NCBI GenBank assembly: GCA_001792895.1
Contig: MARA01000001.1
Coordinates: 2,790,001-2,854,000 of the forward strand
From: Lentinus brumalis
Lineage: Eukaryota; Basidiomycota; Agaricomycetes; Polyporales; Polyporaceae
Length of the DNA stretch: 64,000 bases
Direction: 5' to 3'
The notes under the pieces are model-generated. The model was not told the origin of the DNA and ran no database searches. It saw only the letters and a list, made by a program, of their open reading frames with translations. Shown here one piece after another: positions 10,596 through 21,830 of the stretch. Every line of letters starts with the position of its first letter. The first letter of the stretch is position 1. The position numbers and the translations under genes were made by a program.

Positions 10596-12483
10596 ATATG
10601 CACAGGTTCATGGCATTTTGTATCACAAGTATGGATACTACTGGTGGTGAGACGTACTGAATGAAGATGGGGGGAGAATGTACCAGCTCGAAGCTGAGGA
10701 TCAAGCCCCAACTCGAGAGGTGCCTATATTCGAGAATGAATAAGACCAGTAAGGCATCGGTAATAAACCCAGGTTAAGCGTAGTAAGTTTCAGTCACAAG
10801 AAAGTATTGTAATGTGAGATAACAAACATCAATCGAAGTAATGAACCGGAAACTAATGAACTAGAGTGAGTCTTGTAAGTCTTGTAAGTACCTGTTTGGA
10901 CTCCGATCGTAACACTTGGACACTCTGTCTACGCCCATCTACGTAAAATTCTATGTCGTCTCAAGGACTGGTCTCCTAAAGCCTTCATAGATCCACCCTC
11001 TCTGTGAACCATCGAAAAACGCCAGTTGGCCGTGTACTTGAGGGCTGAGGTAAGCGGCGTGACTCCGTGACGTGACGCGAGGTGAGTCGTCCGACTCAGC
11101 TTTTGATCTCATCCCACTTGCTCCGATTCCCCCACTCTCCCCATCTCCCTCTGCTAGCGAGCCCGGGGACATGTGTACCCGCGCTCAGACACCTTGGCAT
11201 CATGAAAGCATGGATAACTCCCGCTGAACGGATGTCTCGGTCATCCTCCATCGTCCCGCGCGAGCACCAAGAGCCCAAGCCAGAGGACGTCAGTGTTGAA
11301 CTCTTCGAGGGATCCACAAATTGCAGAGGGTGAGTTGCCTGTCCGCACATACTCTCATCTGACGCTCATCTGGACTTTCGTGCGGTAGGCCTTGAACAGA
11401 GATTGCGCAAACAAACATGCCACGCGCATCGACTACGAGCACGACGTCCCGTCGCGATGACGGCGAAGACTTACGCCGTGGACGCGAGGTGTGCCGGACG
11501 TTCGAGGGCGCGTGGTGGAAGCCGGTCGAGGCATGCGTGCCTATGCGTACAACCAAGCTGACATGTACAAGGAGAAGCGCGCCGAGTTCGAGGCCGAGTA
11601 CGACGGAGCACGCAGGAAGGACGTCGACAGCGAGCGGCTCGATCGCATGCGAGTGAGTGCCTTACCCGTCGTCCGGACGATCGGTCACTGACCTCCTTTG
11701 CAGTCCATTCCTCCGTACCTCGAGTTGCTGTAGGCCGATCCGGCCGCCTTTGAGCCCATGATGAAGCAGCTGCGTGTGGGTGACCCTTCGAACCATTGTC
11801 TTGGACAGACCTGCGAGTAGTATAATTGACTGTCTCTTTTGTTATGCTGTCCCAATACCAAGTTGCATGCATCACCTTTCCGTTTTGCATCTCAGTATGA
11901 GATTACAGGCTACATCCACCCTATAGAATCACGAAGGTATCCAGCTGATTAATTGGTGAGTATTTTTGAACTGAGGAGAAAGCGAGAGCACTAATTAGAT
12001 TGATATACAGGCACGTCTCGCAGTAACTACATGACTGCGACATCGTTCAGTTCGTACTTTGGTGAGGTGGCGCCAGCAGTGGTGCAGAAAATGTCTCTTT
12101 GGGAAATCTTAGGAGGAGGGTAGGGCGGGATTCGCAACGAGCAGAGCACGTTCGAGCTGGATCTAGTAGACACGGACAGCCAGGGAGTGAGATGCCTCGT
12201 CGTTATGTCGAGAATGGGAGGACAGAAGTCCGAACGCACGACCAGCCGCCTTGTGCACTCGCACTTCGGTAGTGCGTCCGTATGAGATGAAGCACGAACA
12301 ACTCCAACTCTTGCCGCCACCGACTGCGACTATGGGTGACGCAGGAGATAGATGGTCTCAGCACGATCTGGCCCACGGCTTCCAAGGAGCTCGATCATCG
12401 TTTGACCCAATGTTTCCCAGGTAACACGCGTACTCTTTTCGGGGTCAGTATCTCGCTCTCGCCTTCCTTTCTAGTGACATGTG
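10596..12483 (+). other. 1.9-kb insertion in RNase H carrying gene-like fragments
   Basis: The segment separates KLLTHRQA (left) from RWSEYLSQFN (right), which are adjacent in the 62.7-kb copy. Near its left end is GATGGGGGGAGAATGTA, which resembles a polypurine tract beside an LTR start, so part may be a fragment of a different retroelement. At 11200-11770 several plus-strand stretches look like exons: an open stretch through DVSVELFEGSTNC, an intron-like 'gtgagttgcc...gtgcggtag', a stretch with NQADMYKEKRAEFEAEYDG, another intron-like 'gtgagtgcc...tttgcag', then SIPPYLELL. I do not recognise the protein. 12010-12480 has no clear reading. No target duplication was found. Confidence 0.5.
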
Positions 12484-14209
12484 CGCTGGTCCGAGTACCT
12501 GTCACAGTTCAACATGGTCATCCAGTTCCGCCCCAGAAAACTCGGAGCAAAACCCGACGCACTCACCCGCCGTTGGGACGTCTACCCAAAAGAGGGGGAT
12601 AGTGACTACTCCGTCGTCAACCCACACAACTTTCGACCAGTCTTCACTCAAGAGCAACTCGCTTCATCCCTCCGGGCGACGATTCTGCACCTTCCCGTCC
12701 TCCGAGCAGTGTTCGCACTCGACGACACTCAACTCCGGACGGACATCCTGTCCGCTCAGAACTCCGGATCCACCTCCCCGGAGCTCGTCGGGAGCCTCAA
12801 GTCCGCTTCTGACCCCAATCATCCTCGTTGGACCTTCAATCCAGAAGGCTTCCTTTGTCTCAACAATCGCATCTATGTTCCGGATCTTGGCGACCTCCGT
12901 CTACGCGTCCTCTGGGCCCGCCACGACCATCCAACGGCCGGCCACTGGGGACAGAACAAGACTCAGGACCTCGTCCTCCGGGACTACAACTGGCCCGGAC
13001 TCCGGATCTTCGTCCGGGACTACTGCAAATCCTGTACCACCTGCACCCGATCCAAAACCCCTCGTCATCTTCCCTACGGAACGCTGAAACAACTCCTCAT
13101 TCCCGAACGACCGTGGAACTCCATCTCCATGGATCTCATTGAACAGCTTCCGGACTCCGAGGGTTATACCGCAATTCTTGTCATAGTTGACCGGTTAACC
13201 AAACAGTCTATCTTCATTCCTACGCACAACACCCTCAATGCTCAGGAACTCGCCGAACTGTTCATCCTCCATGTCTTCTCCAAGCACGGAGTTCCTTCCC
13301 ACGTGACATCGGACCGGGGCTCAGAGTTTGTCTCACACTTCTTCCGTCCCTCGGCAAAGCTCTCAATATGAAGCTTCACTTCACCTCCAAATATCATTCG
13401 GAAGGCGACGGACAAACCAAATGTGTCAACCAGACCCTGGAACAGTACCTCCGCATCTACTGCAACTATTAACAGGACAACTGGTCCAAACTCCTGCCAC
13501 TTGCAGAGTTCGCGTACAACAATGCTCCGAACGCCACCACCGGACTCTCCCCTTCCTTGCGAACAAGGGCTATCATCCCGGACTAGCCATCCGCCCGGAA
13601 TGCGACCTCACCTCCGCTCAGGCTCAGGAATTCACCATAGACCTGGACAAACTCCACTCCGCACTCCGAGAACATATCACTGAAGCTCAGGCCTGTTACC
13701 AAGTCCAAGCCGACAAACATCGTCTTCCAGCTCTGGACTTCCGGGTCGGAGACTACACCTATGTCCGAGCCGAGTTCATCCGTTCCACTCGCCCCACCAA
13801 GAAGCTCTCAAAAAAGTTCTTGGGCCCTTATGAGATCATCGCTCAGCCCAGAACTCACTCCTTCACCCTCCGTCTCCCCGAATCCATGCGGGCTATCCAC
13901 CCCGTATTCCATGTCTCCCAGCTTGAACCCGCAACTCCGAACACCATCCCCGGACGTGTCCAAACTCCGCCCCCTTCGATCGAGATCGACGGAGAACCCG
14001 AGTACGAAATCTCCGAGGTCCTCGACTCCAAGATTGATCGCCGGCGCTGATCCTGTCAACTCCTGTACCTGGTCCGGTGGGCCGGGTATGAAGGCACCAA
14101 CAAAGAGACGTCATGGATTCTCGCTACCGAACTCGGACATGCCCAGGAACTCCTTGCAGACTTCCATCGGTCCTATCCGGACAAGCCCGGACCTCTTGCT
14201 TCACTCTGA
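12484..14209 (+). pseudogene. pol: Pol: RNase H end, integrase and chromodomain, with stops
   Basis: Integrates the cDNA. It contains the HHCC zinc domain (HDHPTAGHWGQNK, CKSCTTC), the integrase core with catalytic Asp in SMDLIEQ and in SDRGSEF, a C-terminal GPYEIIAQ / HPVFHVSQLE region, and a chromodomain (YEISEVLDSKID, LYLVRWAGYEG, SWILATELGH) ending at a TGA at 14207. Damage relative to the minus copy: frame loss near 13350 and again near 13560, the third catalytic residue changed (GQTERVNQ to GQTKCVNQ, codon 13419-13421), a TAA at 13471 where the other copy has CAA, and a TGA at 14048 where it has CGA. Integrase is dead. Confidence 0.9.
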
Positions 14210-14655
14210 TTACTTATGGTTCTTACTTATCACTTCTGGTCATTCTTCAATTCTTACTCATCCTATTCATTCTGATCCTATTACAAAATGTTCTTATACT
14301 ATTACAAAAACCATCTGACCCTCTTACAATTACTTACTTAATATCTTGTTGTTGTCACTCTTGTTCGGACTTCACTCAGTTTTTGATCAAGAAAGAGTTT
14401 CAATTCAACTATCTACACAGACGTCCGGACTTCGGACTCCGTTCACTTCTTTGGACCCTGGCCTTCCGGCCCCTTCCCTGACCCTTCACCTGTCTTCTCC
14501 GGCTCCTTGCCGGACTCCTGCCCATCCGACCCCTCTGGACTCTCCCCGGACCCTTCACCCTCACCCTCCTTCTCTGGACCCTTCCAGATGTCCTTCTCGG
14601 ACTCCTCCTGTTCTTCGGCATCATCCTCCCTCCTGAACTCCGGGGCTTCATCGGC
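14210..14655. other. Noncoding spacer between pol stop and opposite-strand gene
   Basis: Matches 60496-60941 in reverse. The half next to pol is T/A/C-rich; the half next to the opposite-strand gene is rich in CTCCGGACCC-type words and stays open in several frames only because of that bias. I see no conserved domain. Confidence 0.6.
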
Positions 14656-15465
14656 CTAGAAATGCGCAAAATATGCTTCCACCACCCCGGCCCGGTTCCG
14701 GAAGTCGTCCAACTTCCAGAGTTCCATCTGGATCCAGGCCTCCTCCACCCTCGTCTTCCTCATCTCGTCCTGCAACTCCGACATCTCCTCCTGCAGGGAC
14801 ACCATGTCCGGCCGGAGCTTCCGGATCTCGCTCCGGCACGCGGACACCTCCTGCAGAACCCGGAGGAAGAGGTCCCTCGTGTCGAGGGACCCCTCAGCGA
14901 CCGCAATCTTCTTCGGTCGCGCCTTCTCAACCTCCGGCTCTGGCTCCGGCTCCGGATGGGCCCTCTCCTTCCCCTTCGAGGGCCGGCCTTTGGAGCCTCC
15001 TCGGTCTTCCTCTTCTTCGGCGTCGGGGGCTCGGTATCTTCGACATCGCTGTCGACCGTTTTGTGGGTCTTCCACTTCCGGACCTGGACACCTACCGGCG
15101 GACTTCCGCCCTCGCACTTCGCCTTCTTCTCCTGGCACCACACGCACGCGGCAGACCTGCCGGACATAAAGTACCGGCAAATTGCCTTGGCCTTGCGGCA
15201 GGGCGTGCAAGGAGCACTAAAAACAAACATCAGTAAGCTTCTTGCCGGACTCCGAGTCCAGACTTACTCTGTCACCTTCTCCACCCATTCCTCTCCGGCC
15301 GCCGTGCCACCCGGCTTCGGCTTTGTCGGGGTCTGCTTCTTTGGCTGCCTGGCCTACTCGGCCTCCCTCTCCACCGCCTCCGCCCTCCAGAGTGCGGCCT
15401 CCTTGGCCACCCTCTCGGCCTCCAGCTTCTCCACGTTGGCCCTGGCTAGGGCCACCTGGGACCAG
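14656..15465 (-). pseudogene. Opposite-strand Zn2Cys6/coiled-coil gene of the gypsy element, frameshifted copy
   Basis: Read on the minus strand, exon 1 (about 15465-15268) encodes VALARANVEKLEAERVAKEA, a heptad-like coiled coil. A 51-nt GT-AG intron follows (15267-15217), then exon 2 begins with the cysteine motif C-x2-C-x6-C-x10-C-x2-C-x6-C (CTPCRKAKAIC, then CVWCQEKKAKC), the spacing of fungal Zn(II)2Cys6 DNA-binding domains. A basic/acidic linker and a second predicted coil (LQEEMSELQDEMRKTRVEEA) run to a stop at 14656. One C is missing in the GGCCGGCCC run near 14985, breaking the frame between zinc motif and second coil. Exon 1 loses its 5' part at the AX2 boundary, and its frame also breaks near 15353. 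The intact counterpart is 59574-60495. Confidence 0.8.
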
Positions 15466-16598
15466 ACTGAGACCACTGTCCAGTCAACAGACTTAGCCCA
15501 GAGCACAATAATCTTTGGCATGTGGATCCAATTGTGCGGGCCATTGAACCACTTCCAAAAATAGTTCTTATGGTATACAGTCAAGGTTGAGGGTGAAAGC
15601 AAAAAGCAGTCGCAGTTCAAAGAACTCAAGTGGCAAATGTGCATGGATGTGTATCAAGCTGGACATATATCAAGCAGGTATCAAGCAAATATACATACAG
15701 GCAAGGTACTACATAGCAGTCCAGAAGTAGAGCAACAAAGGCCGTAGTCTGGGCAATAACAAAGGTGACAAAGGGTAATAGTAGCATAGAAGTAACCAGA
15801 AGCATCATGACTAATGGGTGAGCTTGCAATCTACTTGAATAACAATAGTCCTAGTCTGATCTGTTAGGACAAATGTGCCGTGTCATTCTCTGAATTGATC
15901 AATTGCAATCACTTATAAGACACTCACAATGATCTTGAGCTCACATTATCCAGCCAACTTACTCAACAGTATCAATAATATGTTATTACTCTGTACTGTT
16001 ATTCACCATTTATCACTACATATTCACCATTTTGTTGCCCTATTTGATTGCCAGTACCCTGCAATGACATCCATAACTAATGAGTGGAATCCATCATATT
16101 GTTGACACATAAACAGCATAGTAACAGATCTAATGGGTGGTAGACTGACTTTAGCCTCAGCTATGGGTCTTTCTATTGGAGTCCAATCTATCTTGCGTGA
16201 TTGCTGGTGTCATACAAAACTAAGTACTGAATGCAATTCATACTGTTATTGACCCCTACTGATGATACTGATGCATGTAATTTGTGATAGACTAACTAGA
16301 GCCTCTGTTAGAAGTCCCTATATTGAAGTTCCTTATTAGTTTATAGAGCTATTGCCAAAACAATCCTAAAAGCTTACAGTTTCAGATGGCACCCAGGATT
16401 GTCCGTCCCAATCAGGCAATTAAGCGCCCGAATGTGCTGAGCTGTTAACCCAGTTCTATGTGAAGTAAGCTTTATAAGTGATGTTGAAATGTTGTCTGCA
16501 GGGACTTTATCTGCCCTCTGAGTAAACGAGGTTGTTTATGTGAAGATAAGTCCATGTTAATGGGATGGATTGCATCTATGTCTTGCAGATGTAAATAC
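15465..16598 (-). mobile_element. AX2: reversed AX copy truncating the gypsy 3' end
   Basis: Reverse-complement segments match AX1 in order: 16590-16440 to 5460-5600, 16260-16200 to 6150-6220, 16150-15840 to 6960-7320, 15830-15640 to 7325-7510, and 15640-15490 to 8590-8750. The 7514-8592 CACTA-type element is absent at the matching point (the join is uninterrupted), which confirms that it is an insertion in AX1. The minisatellite is also absent. The gypsy 3' LTR that should follow 15465 was not found on this side. Confidence 0.7.
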
Positions 16599-16770
16599 TA
16601 ATGCCCGACAAAACCTCCGGTGATTATATGTGGTTTTTATCATGTACTTCTGGGTGAATCCGGGAGTAGGACACGGGTTGGCAGTGGAAGTCATTTCCTG
16701 CCGTTAATACGGGACACCAGACAGCTATTTCAGGTACAACCTAGCTACAACCCTGCTACGATGTGTCCAT
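16599..16770. repeat. Dispersed repeat R2, copy 1
   Basis: The segment from ACAAAACCTCCGG to CAGCTATTTCAGGTACAA and about 30 bp beyond is similar to the reverse complement of about 40995-41160. Shared words include TTCTGGGTGAAT and GCTACGA. The start is sharp on both copies (CCCRACAAAACCTCCGG), suggesting a real element end, but the other end fades. Class unknown. Confidence 0.6.
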
Positions 16771-17284
16771 GACTACTACATCCATCTGTTGTTACTGCTT
16801 TACATCTGTAGCTTACACCCACGACCTGGTTGTGACTCCCAGTGCTCCTGCACTACACTATGCTATATTCATGTCCACTGAGGCTACGACTGTCTGTGTG
16901 CTGTTTCCGTTGCTCTCTTCCTTTCAGCTCCACCATCCAGGATGACCTCATCGTGGCCCTCACATGTATATAAGCTGTCATGGGCCCCGAAGTCCTCTTG
17001 ACTCTCGCCAAATTGCCGACTTCCTTCTCTCCCTTTCCTGCCCTCGCCGGCCCCTCTCCAGCCTCTTTCCCCTTGGTCACTCACAGAGGAACAACAAGAG
17101 TGCATCCCAGTTTTGTGATGCATTATGCAATGTCTGAGACCGTTACAGGTATAGGGAACAAGGTGAGTCTAATGCCTTCTGTTGACCCTCACTTCACTGC
17201 GTCTGTTGCCCCTTGTTACCACTCCGACACAAGCAATACATCTCGAAATCAATTTGCATAAGGCTGAGCACGAATCTGATCCGT
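16771..17284. other. Unassigned interval with a TATA-like site
   Basis: TGTATATAAGC at about 16965 resembles a TATA box and is followed by pyrimidine-rich sequence, as at a promoter or LTR. Open stretches on the two strands (75-93 codons) overlap and show no family motif. I do not assign a gene. Confidence 0.3.
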
Positions 17285-17640
17285 TGACCTGAAGATCCAT
17301 ACCTACAGGTATTCTCAACTCTGGAAGCTTGATCTGGATCCATACAGGTAGTGATCTGTACTACCCACACCTGTAGGTACCTGTCAAACCTGTGATACCT
17401 GTACATATATAGTGATTGATACCTATAATTCTTATAAAGTTTCACTGTCACTGCTGTCAGAGACGCCATGATAAATGTTCAGACTACTGTCAATATGCAT
17501 ATTTCTTATCTCAAGTTGAGTACAATGTAAATGTTCAATCTGCACAGGTCAGCAAGCCTGATTACACCAGATATCTGAACCTGTATAACCTGAAACCTGC
17601 ATGATCTGGGACAGGTACCTGTGTAGTACCTGGATCTATG
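17285..17640. repeat. ACCTGT-word clusters
   Basis: Two clusters (about 17285-17410 and 17535-17640) are made of degenerate ACCTGTAGGT, TACCTGT and ACAGGTA words in both orientations, separated by about 125 bp of ordinary sequence. The architecture (two short-word clusters around a plain spacer) is the same as at 1395-1775, but the word is different. Confidence 0.6.
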
Positions 17641-19280
17641 CTCAGCCTTATTCATGCATGCTTTGCCCCTAAGGAAGGTGAGCTGCTGCCCTTCAACGCT
17701 CCAATGGCACCTTAGAACTGGCACCGGATGAGTTTTACCTGAGTCATCTTGCCGCCCTGGGCCTTTGGGAGGCTGAGCTAGTGCTCTCGCTCTCAGGTGG
17801 GTGCAGTCCCGCTATGGTGTTGGTGGATCGGGCTTTGCGGAGGGCACGTACCTAAGTAGTTCACAACCATTACTTGTAACTAGTACCGGAATAAACTGGT
17901 TTCTCTCGTATATTTGATTTCTGAGGAGCACTCCATCCCTAGTGCGGCACAATGGGATTATTTACAGTGTTTACCAAGTTCTCCCGACCTCAGTTGTATT
18001 TTGATGTAACCATTCATTCAAGGTTCACGACCAGGACGGCTCAAAGAATATTACAGAAAATGGAAGGGCAACTGTTGTGGTGGCCTTGGATGACCGGGCA
18101 AAGAATGGCAAGAAATGCATAGTCCCAATCTCACCTGTCCTAGATTATATGTGGAGGCCAGCAATGTAGAAGGATGTATGTGTATATGATTGAAGCAGGC
18201 TGAACCATAAGAAAGCAATGTCTAGTGCTCACTGCAAGATTGCAAAGCCTCAGACATATGTTCCTACAGATAACACTAGCAACTTTGAGAATGACGATGC
18301 TGTAGATGGGACAGTACCCCATCTTACACTGTATATGGCCGCAATGACCATGATGAGCCTGAATCTGCAGCCTCACATGATAAGGAGGAGCTAACTTGTG
18401 TGGGAGGCGGACTTGTATATGCAGAGGAGGAGGAGGAAGAATCTGAGGATGAGCTGCTGCTCACCAGTAAGGCAGCTGAACAACTTGAAGAGGACATCTT
18501 ACAGGCAGAAGCCAGTCGGGCAGAAGGAGTCCCTCCATTAAATCGCAGCGCTAAGTACCACACATTTATGGCCAACCATCCACAGGCAAGTACACATGAA
18601 GTCCGATTAATGGATGAGACTGAAGGATTAGTGCCAAACTTTATAGGAGGACCTTTGCCATATAAAGATGCAGGCAGTCGTGAAGAGTATTGCATGACAA
18701 TGCTAACCTTGTTCAAGTCCTGGAGGTCTGGAAAGGACTTGCGAGTCAATGAGGAAATGATGTGGAATGACATATTGGCTAGTTATGCTTTTACAGACAG
18801 GCAAACGGAAATCGTGAAGTTCTTTCATATAAAATATGAGTGTAATGATGCCCGGTGATACGGTAGCTGCGTCTCTGAAGGTGGAAATGCCAACAAAAAC
18901 TAACAACCAACCTGAAAGGGGTGCGAGTGGGCTAGTCGATTCTCGGTCGAGCGAAGCAGGTCGAACGTTGGAGCTTTGCGAAGTCAAGGGGGCTCGAAGT
19001 GCGGAGGGAAGAAGGCGAAAGGGGGTGCGAGGGAAAGGGGGGATTGTTGGATGTTCGATGATGCTGCTCACTAGCGATGGGTAGGACCAATGGATCCACG
19101 AGGCACACTGGCCGAAGTGCGAAGACTCTGCGACGCAAAGCTCGACGACTCAAAGCCCTTCTTGGGCGAGCGAACCGACATTGTCCTTCTTGGACGACTT
19201 GGGACCACGATAGGTCGACCTGGGGGTCACGATAGACCGATGGGGGCCACGATAGGCCTGACTTGAAGCCCTTCTTGAGC

Positions 19281-19400
19281 GAACGAAGCTCCTCTTGAGC
19301 GGACTGGACCCTTCTTGGGCGAACGAAGCTCCTCTTGAGCGGACTGGACCCTTCTTGGGCGAACGAAGCTCCTCTTGAGCGGACTGGACCCTTCTTGGGC
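19281..19400. repeat. 40-bp tandem repeat, three units
   Basis: Three near-identical 40-bp units starting GAACGAAGCTCCTCTTGAGC and continuing GGACTGGACCCTTCTTGGGC. A diverged half unit precedes them. Noncoding. Confidence 0.9.
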
Positions 19401-20208
19401 GATGTCGACGATACGACGAAGTCGAAGCCGACGATACGACTCAACTGTAGACTTGGTGCGACTCTGGCACGACTGACTTGTACGTCGAGGAGCTTCGAAC
19501 CGATGTCGAACTAGAGCTCAATGACGGAGAGGGGGAAAGGGTCTCTGATTCGGAGTGTAGATGGTGGGGGGAAGGGAAGGGGGCCTCTTACTAGAAGCTG
19601 TACATGATGCTCGACGATATCTTGAACATCTACGAGCGCTATTCGAACTATGACTAAGCGATGAGCGACCAATAAGAAGCGAACACGAAGCACATCGTAC
19701 GAGCACCGACGGACATCGAACGAGCGCCAAGCGCACGGACCACATTGCGCGATCGTCACGAACTAATGACGCAATCGACGAACGGAAGGGCCTCGAACGT
19801 AACAACGAACAGACTAACGAAGTAAAAGGAATAGAGGCGAAGTCGAACGTAATAAAACCGAGGTCGAACATAGTAGAACCGAAGTCAAATGATGAAGAGA
19901 CTCGATCAGCGAAAGGTCGAACTATGAGTAGACATAGAGATGAATGATGAAGGATAGAAGGGTGGCAGGGTAATAGGGCGATGCTAGACAAACTGAATAT
20001 AGTAGAACGATGATAAACGAACCAAAGACAAAGACCGAAGTCAAAGCAATGATGAGGGAATCTGTCCGATGATCGTCGCAACCAAAGTGAACCCAACCCG
20101 AAGTGGTTCGAGAGATGAGGCGAGAAGGAACGATACTGTGTCAAACCACATCGAGGCAGGATGCTCGAGGTCGATCGAGGTCGATCAGTGTCGGTGCGAG
20201 TAGAGGTC

Positions 20209-20361
20209 GCTCGGTACGACTCGCTAGGCTTTGCAGAGGCTCGGTACGACTCGCTAGGCTTCGCCGAGGCTTGGTACAACTCGCTAGGCTTCGCCGAGGC
20301 TTGGTACGGCTTGCTAGGGTGCAACGGGGTTCGGTACGACTCGTCCTGGTACGACGGTGGC
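20209..20361. repeat. 30-bp tandem repeat, about five units
   Basis: Units of about 30 bp on the pattern CGGTACGACTCGCTAGGCTT plus CGCCGAGGCT, becoming more diverged towards the right. Confidence 0.85.
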
Positions 20362-21228
20362 TCGGAAGGGCGTCGAAGAGGTCGAGGGAAGAAGGATAGA
20401 GGCAGGAGAAAGGCAAAGACGAAGCTGGTGACGATCGAAGTTGGCTGGCCGTTCGAAGGTCCGAAGAGGTCGCAAAATCTGGGCACAGACAGGTATGATG
20501 CACATCACTGGGATGACTTTTCCGCTGCCAGAAAGCAAGCTGGACAGGGCGGAACAAACCCTTCGTATATGAGTGACCGGGAGATGGATGAAATTGAGAT
20601 GGAGGGATATATATTTGACGGAGAGGCCACAGCTGCAGATAAAGAGAACAAGCTCATCAACTCCAACAACTGGACAACTATCAGCGATGGAGAAGTCCTG
20701 TGTCAGACACGTATAGCAACTGCAGAGAGGGCACACCTCTCCAAATTATGATGTCATGTGCCCTCATCTAAGGCTGCAAGCACAGCATGCATTTTCAAGT
20801 CTTGAGTTGTGACTTGCCCAAGACTTACTTGTGGTGGATTACCGGTCACGAATTCCCACAATGTTTTATAGGCATTTTCATGACTTGTTCATGACTGGTA
20901 GCATGCCACAAGTAAGTTGTGAGCCAGTCACAGCCCATGGCTTTTGAAGATGCATGCCATGAAGTTAGGAGTCAATATTAGGGGTGACAGTAATGGTGTA
21001 GTACATGTCAATAGCAAGCACTCACTTGACAAACTTATTTGTTGCATATTGCCTGAGACTGTTATCTGTTTAGGATAATTGTGGTACCATTGGAATAGTA
21101 GGAAGTATGTCTTAACAGTCATATTTGTAGTGATCCCCTATGAATCCAGGCTTAGCCTGAGTGTGAAATATGTTGTTCATATCCTGATCTTCCAAAGTAT
21201 GAAAGATATCTCTCATCAATCGTCCCTG

Positions 21229-21774
21229 TCAGCATTGGCCCACTTCCCAACAAGTGATGGGAGTAGGAGCAGCTGGGGAAGGCACAATCTTGTTGAGGAT
21301 ATGCTGGGGGATAGCACTGGGTACAATGATGGTATGAGTGGCAGAGTCATGTATGGTAAAGAGATGGTCGCACTGACCATCCTGGATCCACAAATGAGCA
21401 AAGCTGAGGCCCAGAGTAGCTACTAGGGCCATGAAGGCCCATTCCCCAAGTTCATTCATCTCGAGTGACTCAGCCAGCTTCTTGCAAACAAACATGGCAC
21501 CCCCAGATACCCCTGCTTGTTGGGTGAGTACACTATCAACAGTTGTACAAAGCTTTGGAGCATAGGCTGATGATTCTCTTGGGGGACATAGTGGCTGAAC
21601 AACAGAGCTCTGCTCAGCTTTGAGTGGTTCCATGAAGAGAAGTGGGGTCTGGACAGCCTGGACTGAGCAATTGTCCAAGTGGCCAAGGAGGGTTTGCCTG
21701 TCATCATCCTGCAGACCAGGCTCCCATTGTCTCTGTATGAGCCTCTTAAATTCCTGTGACTTCCTGTCACCGAC
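21229..21774 (-). pseudogene. X coding relic, unknown family (left copy)
   Basis: An open minus-strand stretch of about 180 codons with VGDRKSQEFKRLIQRQWEPG, DDDRQTLLGHLDNC, LLFMEPLKAEQ, and FVCKKLAESLEMNELGEWAF. I do not recognise the family. A second frame immediately downstream holds LLGSGPMLTGTIDERYLS, related to LLGSRPFLAGTIDE at the start of AX1; conservation of the amino acids rather than the bases suggests a real protein, perhaps separated by an intron or frameshift. The identical copy is at 42018-42563 (plus). Confidence 0.45.
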
Positions 21775-21830
21775 ACTTACATCTGCAAAGACCCATGTAA
21801 GCTGCTGGATGCTGACACTGAGGAGTGGTT

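Larger units (their letters stand above)
18856..20508. mobile_element. TCGA-rich 1.65-kb insertion in the Helitron relic
   Basis: It separates CNDAR (18855) from DDFSAAR (20509). Its composition is unlike its surroundings: many GGTCGA, TCGAAC and GTCGAT words. It carries two tandem arrays (19281-19400 and 20209-20361). A 322-codon minus-strand frame (20486-19518) crosses both repeats and unique parts, but is dominated by S/R/P/L with no domain; I treat it as a by-product of composition. The right end (about 20475-20508) resembles 53340-53375, with a shared CAGACAGG word. Element class unknown. Confidence 0.6.
18019..20725 (+). pseudogene. Helitron Rep/helicase relic, interrupted
   Basis: Helitrons move by rolling-circle replication with a Rep/PIF1-helicase protein. 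Plus-strand fragments match the region around the helicase domain in basidiomycete Helitron proteins: ATVVVALDDRA then VLDYMWRP (about 18070-18160), an acidic stretch, VPNFIGGPLPYKD (about 18630), REEYCMTMLTLFKSWRSGKD (about 18680), IVKFFHIKYECNDAR (to 18855), and, after an insertion, DDFSAARKQAGQGGTNP with YIFDGEATAADKENKLINSN (20509-20725). The split falls inside the conserved CNDAR-DDF sequence. The ATPase motifs are absent; the gene is cut at 20726 by the inverted-repeat arm. Confidence 0.75.

Noticed and set aside
19518..20486. 322-codon minus-strand ORF
   Set aside because: It crosses tandem repeats, is dominated by S, R, P and L, and has no domain. More likely a by-product of a TCGA-rich element.
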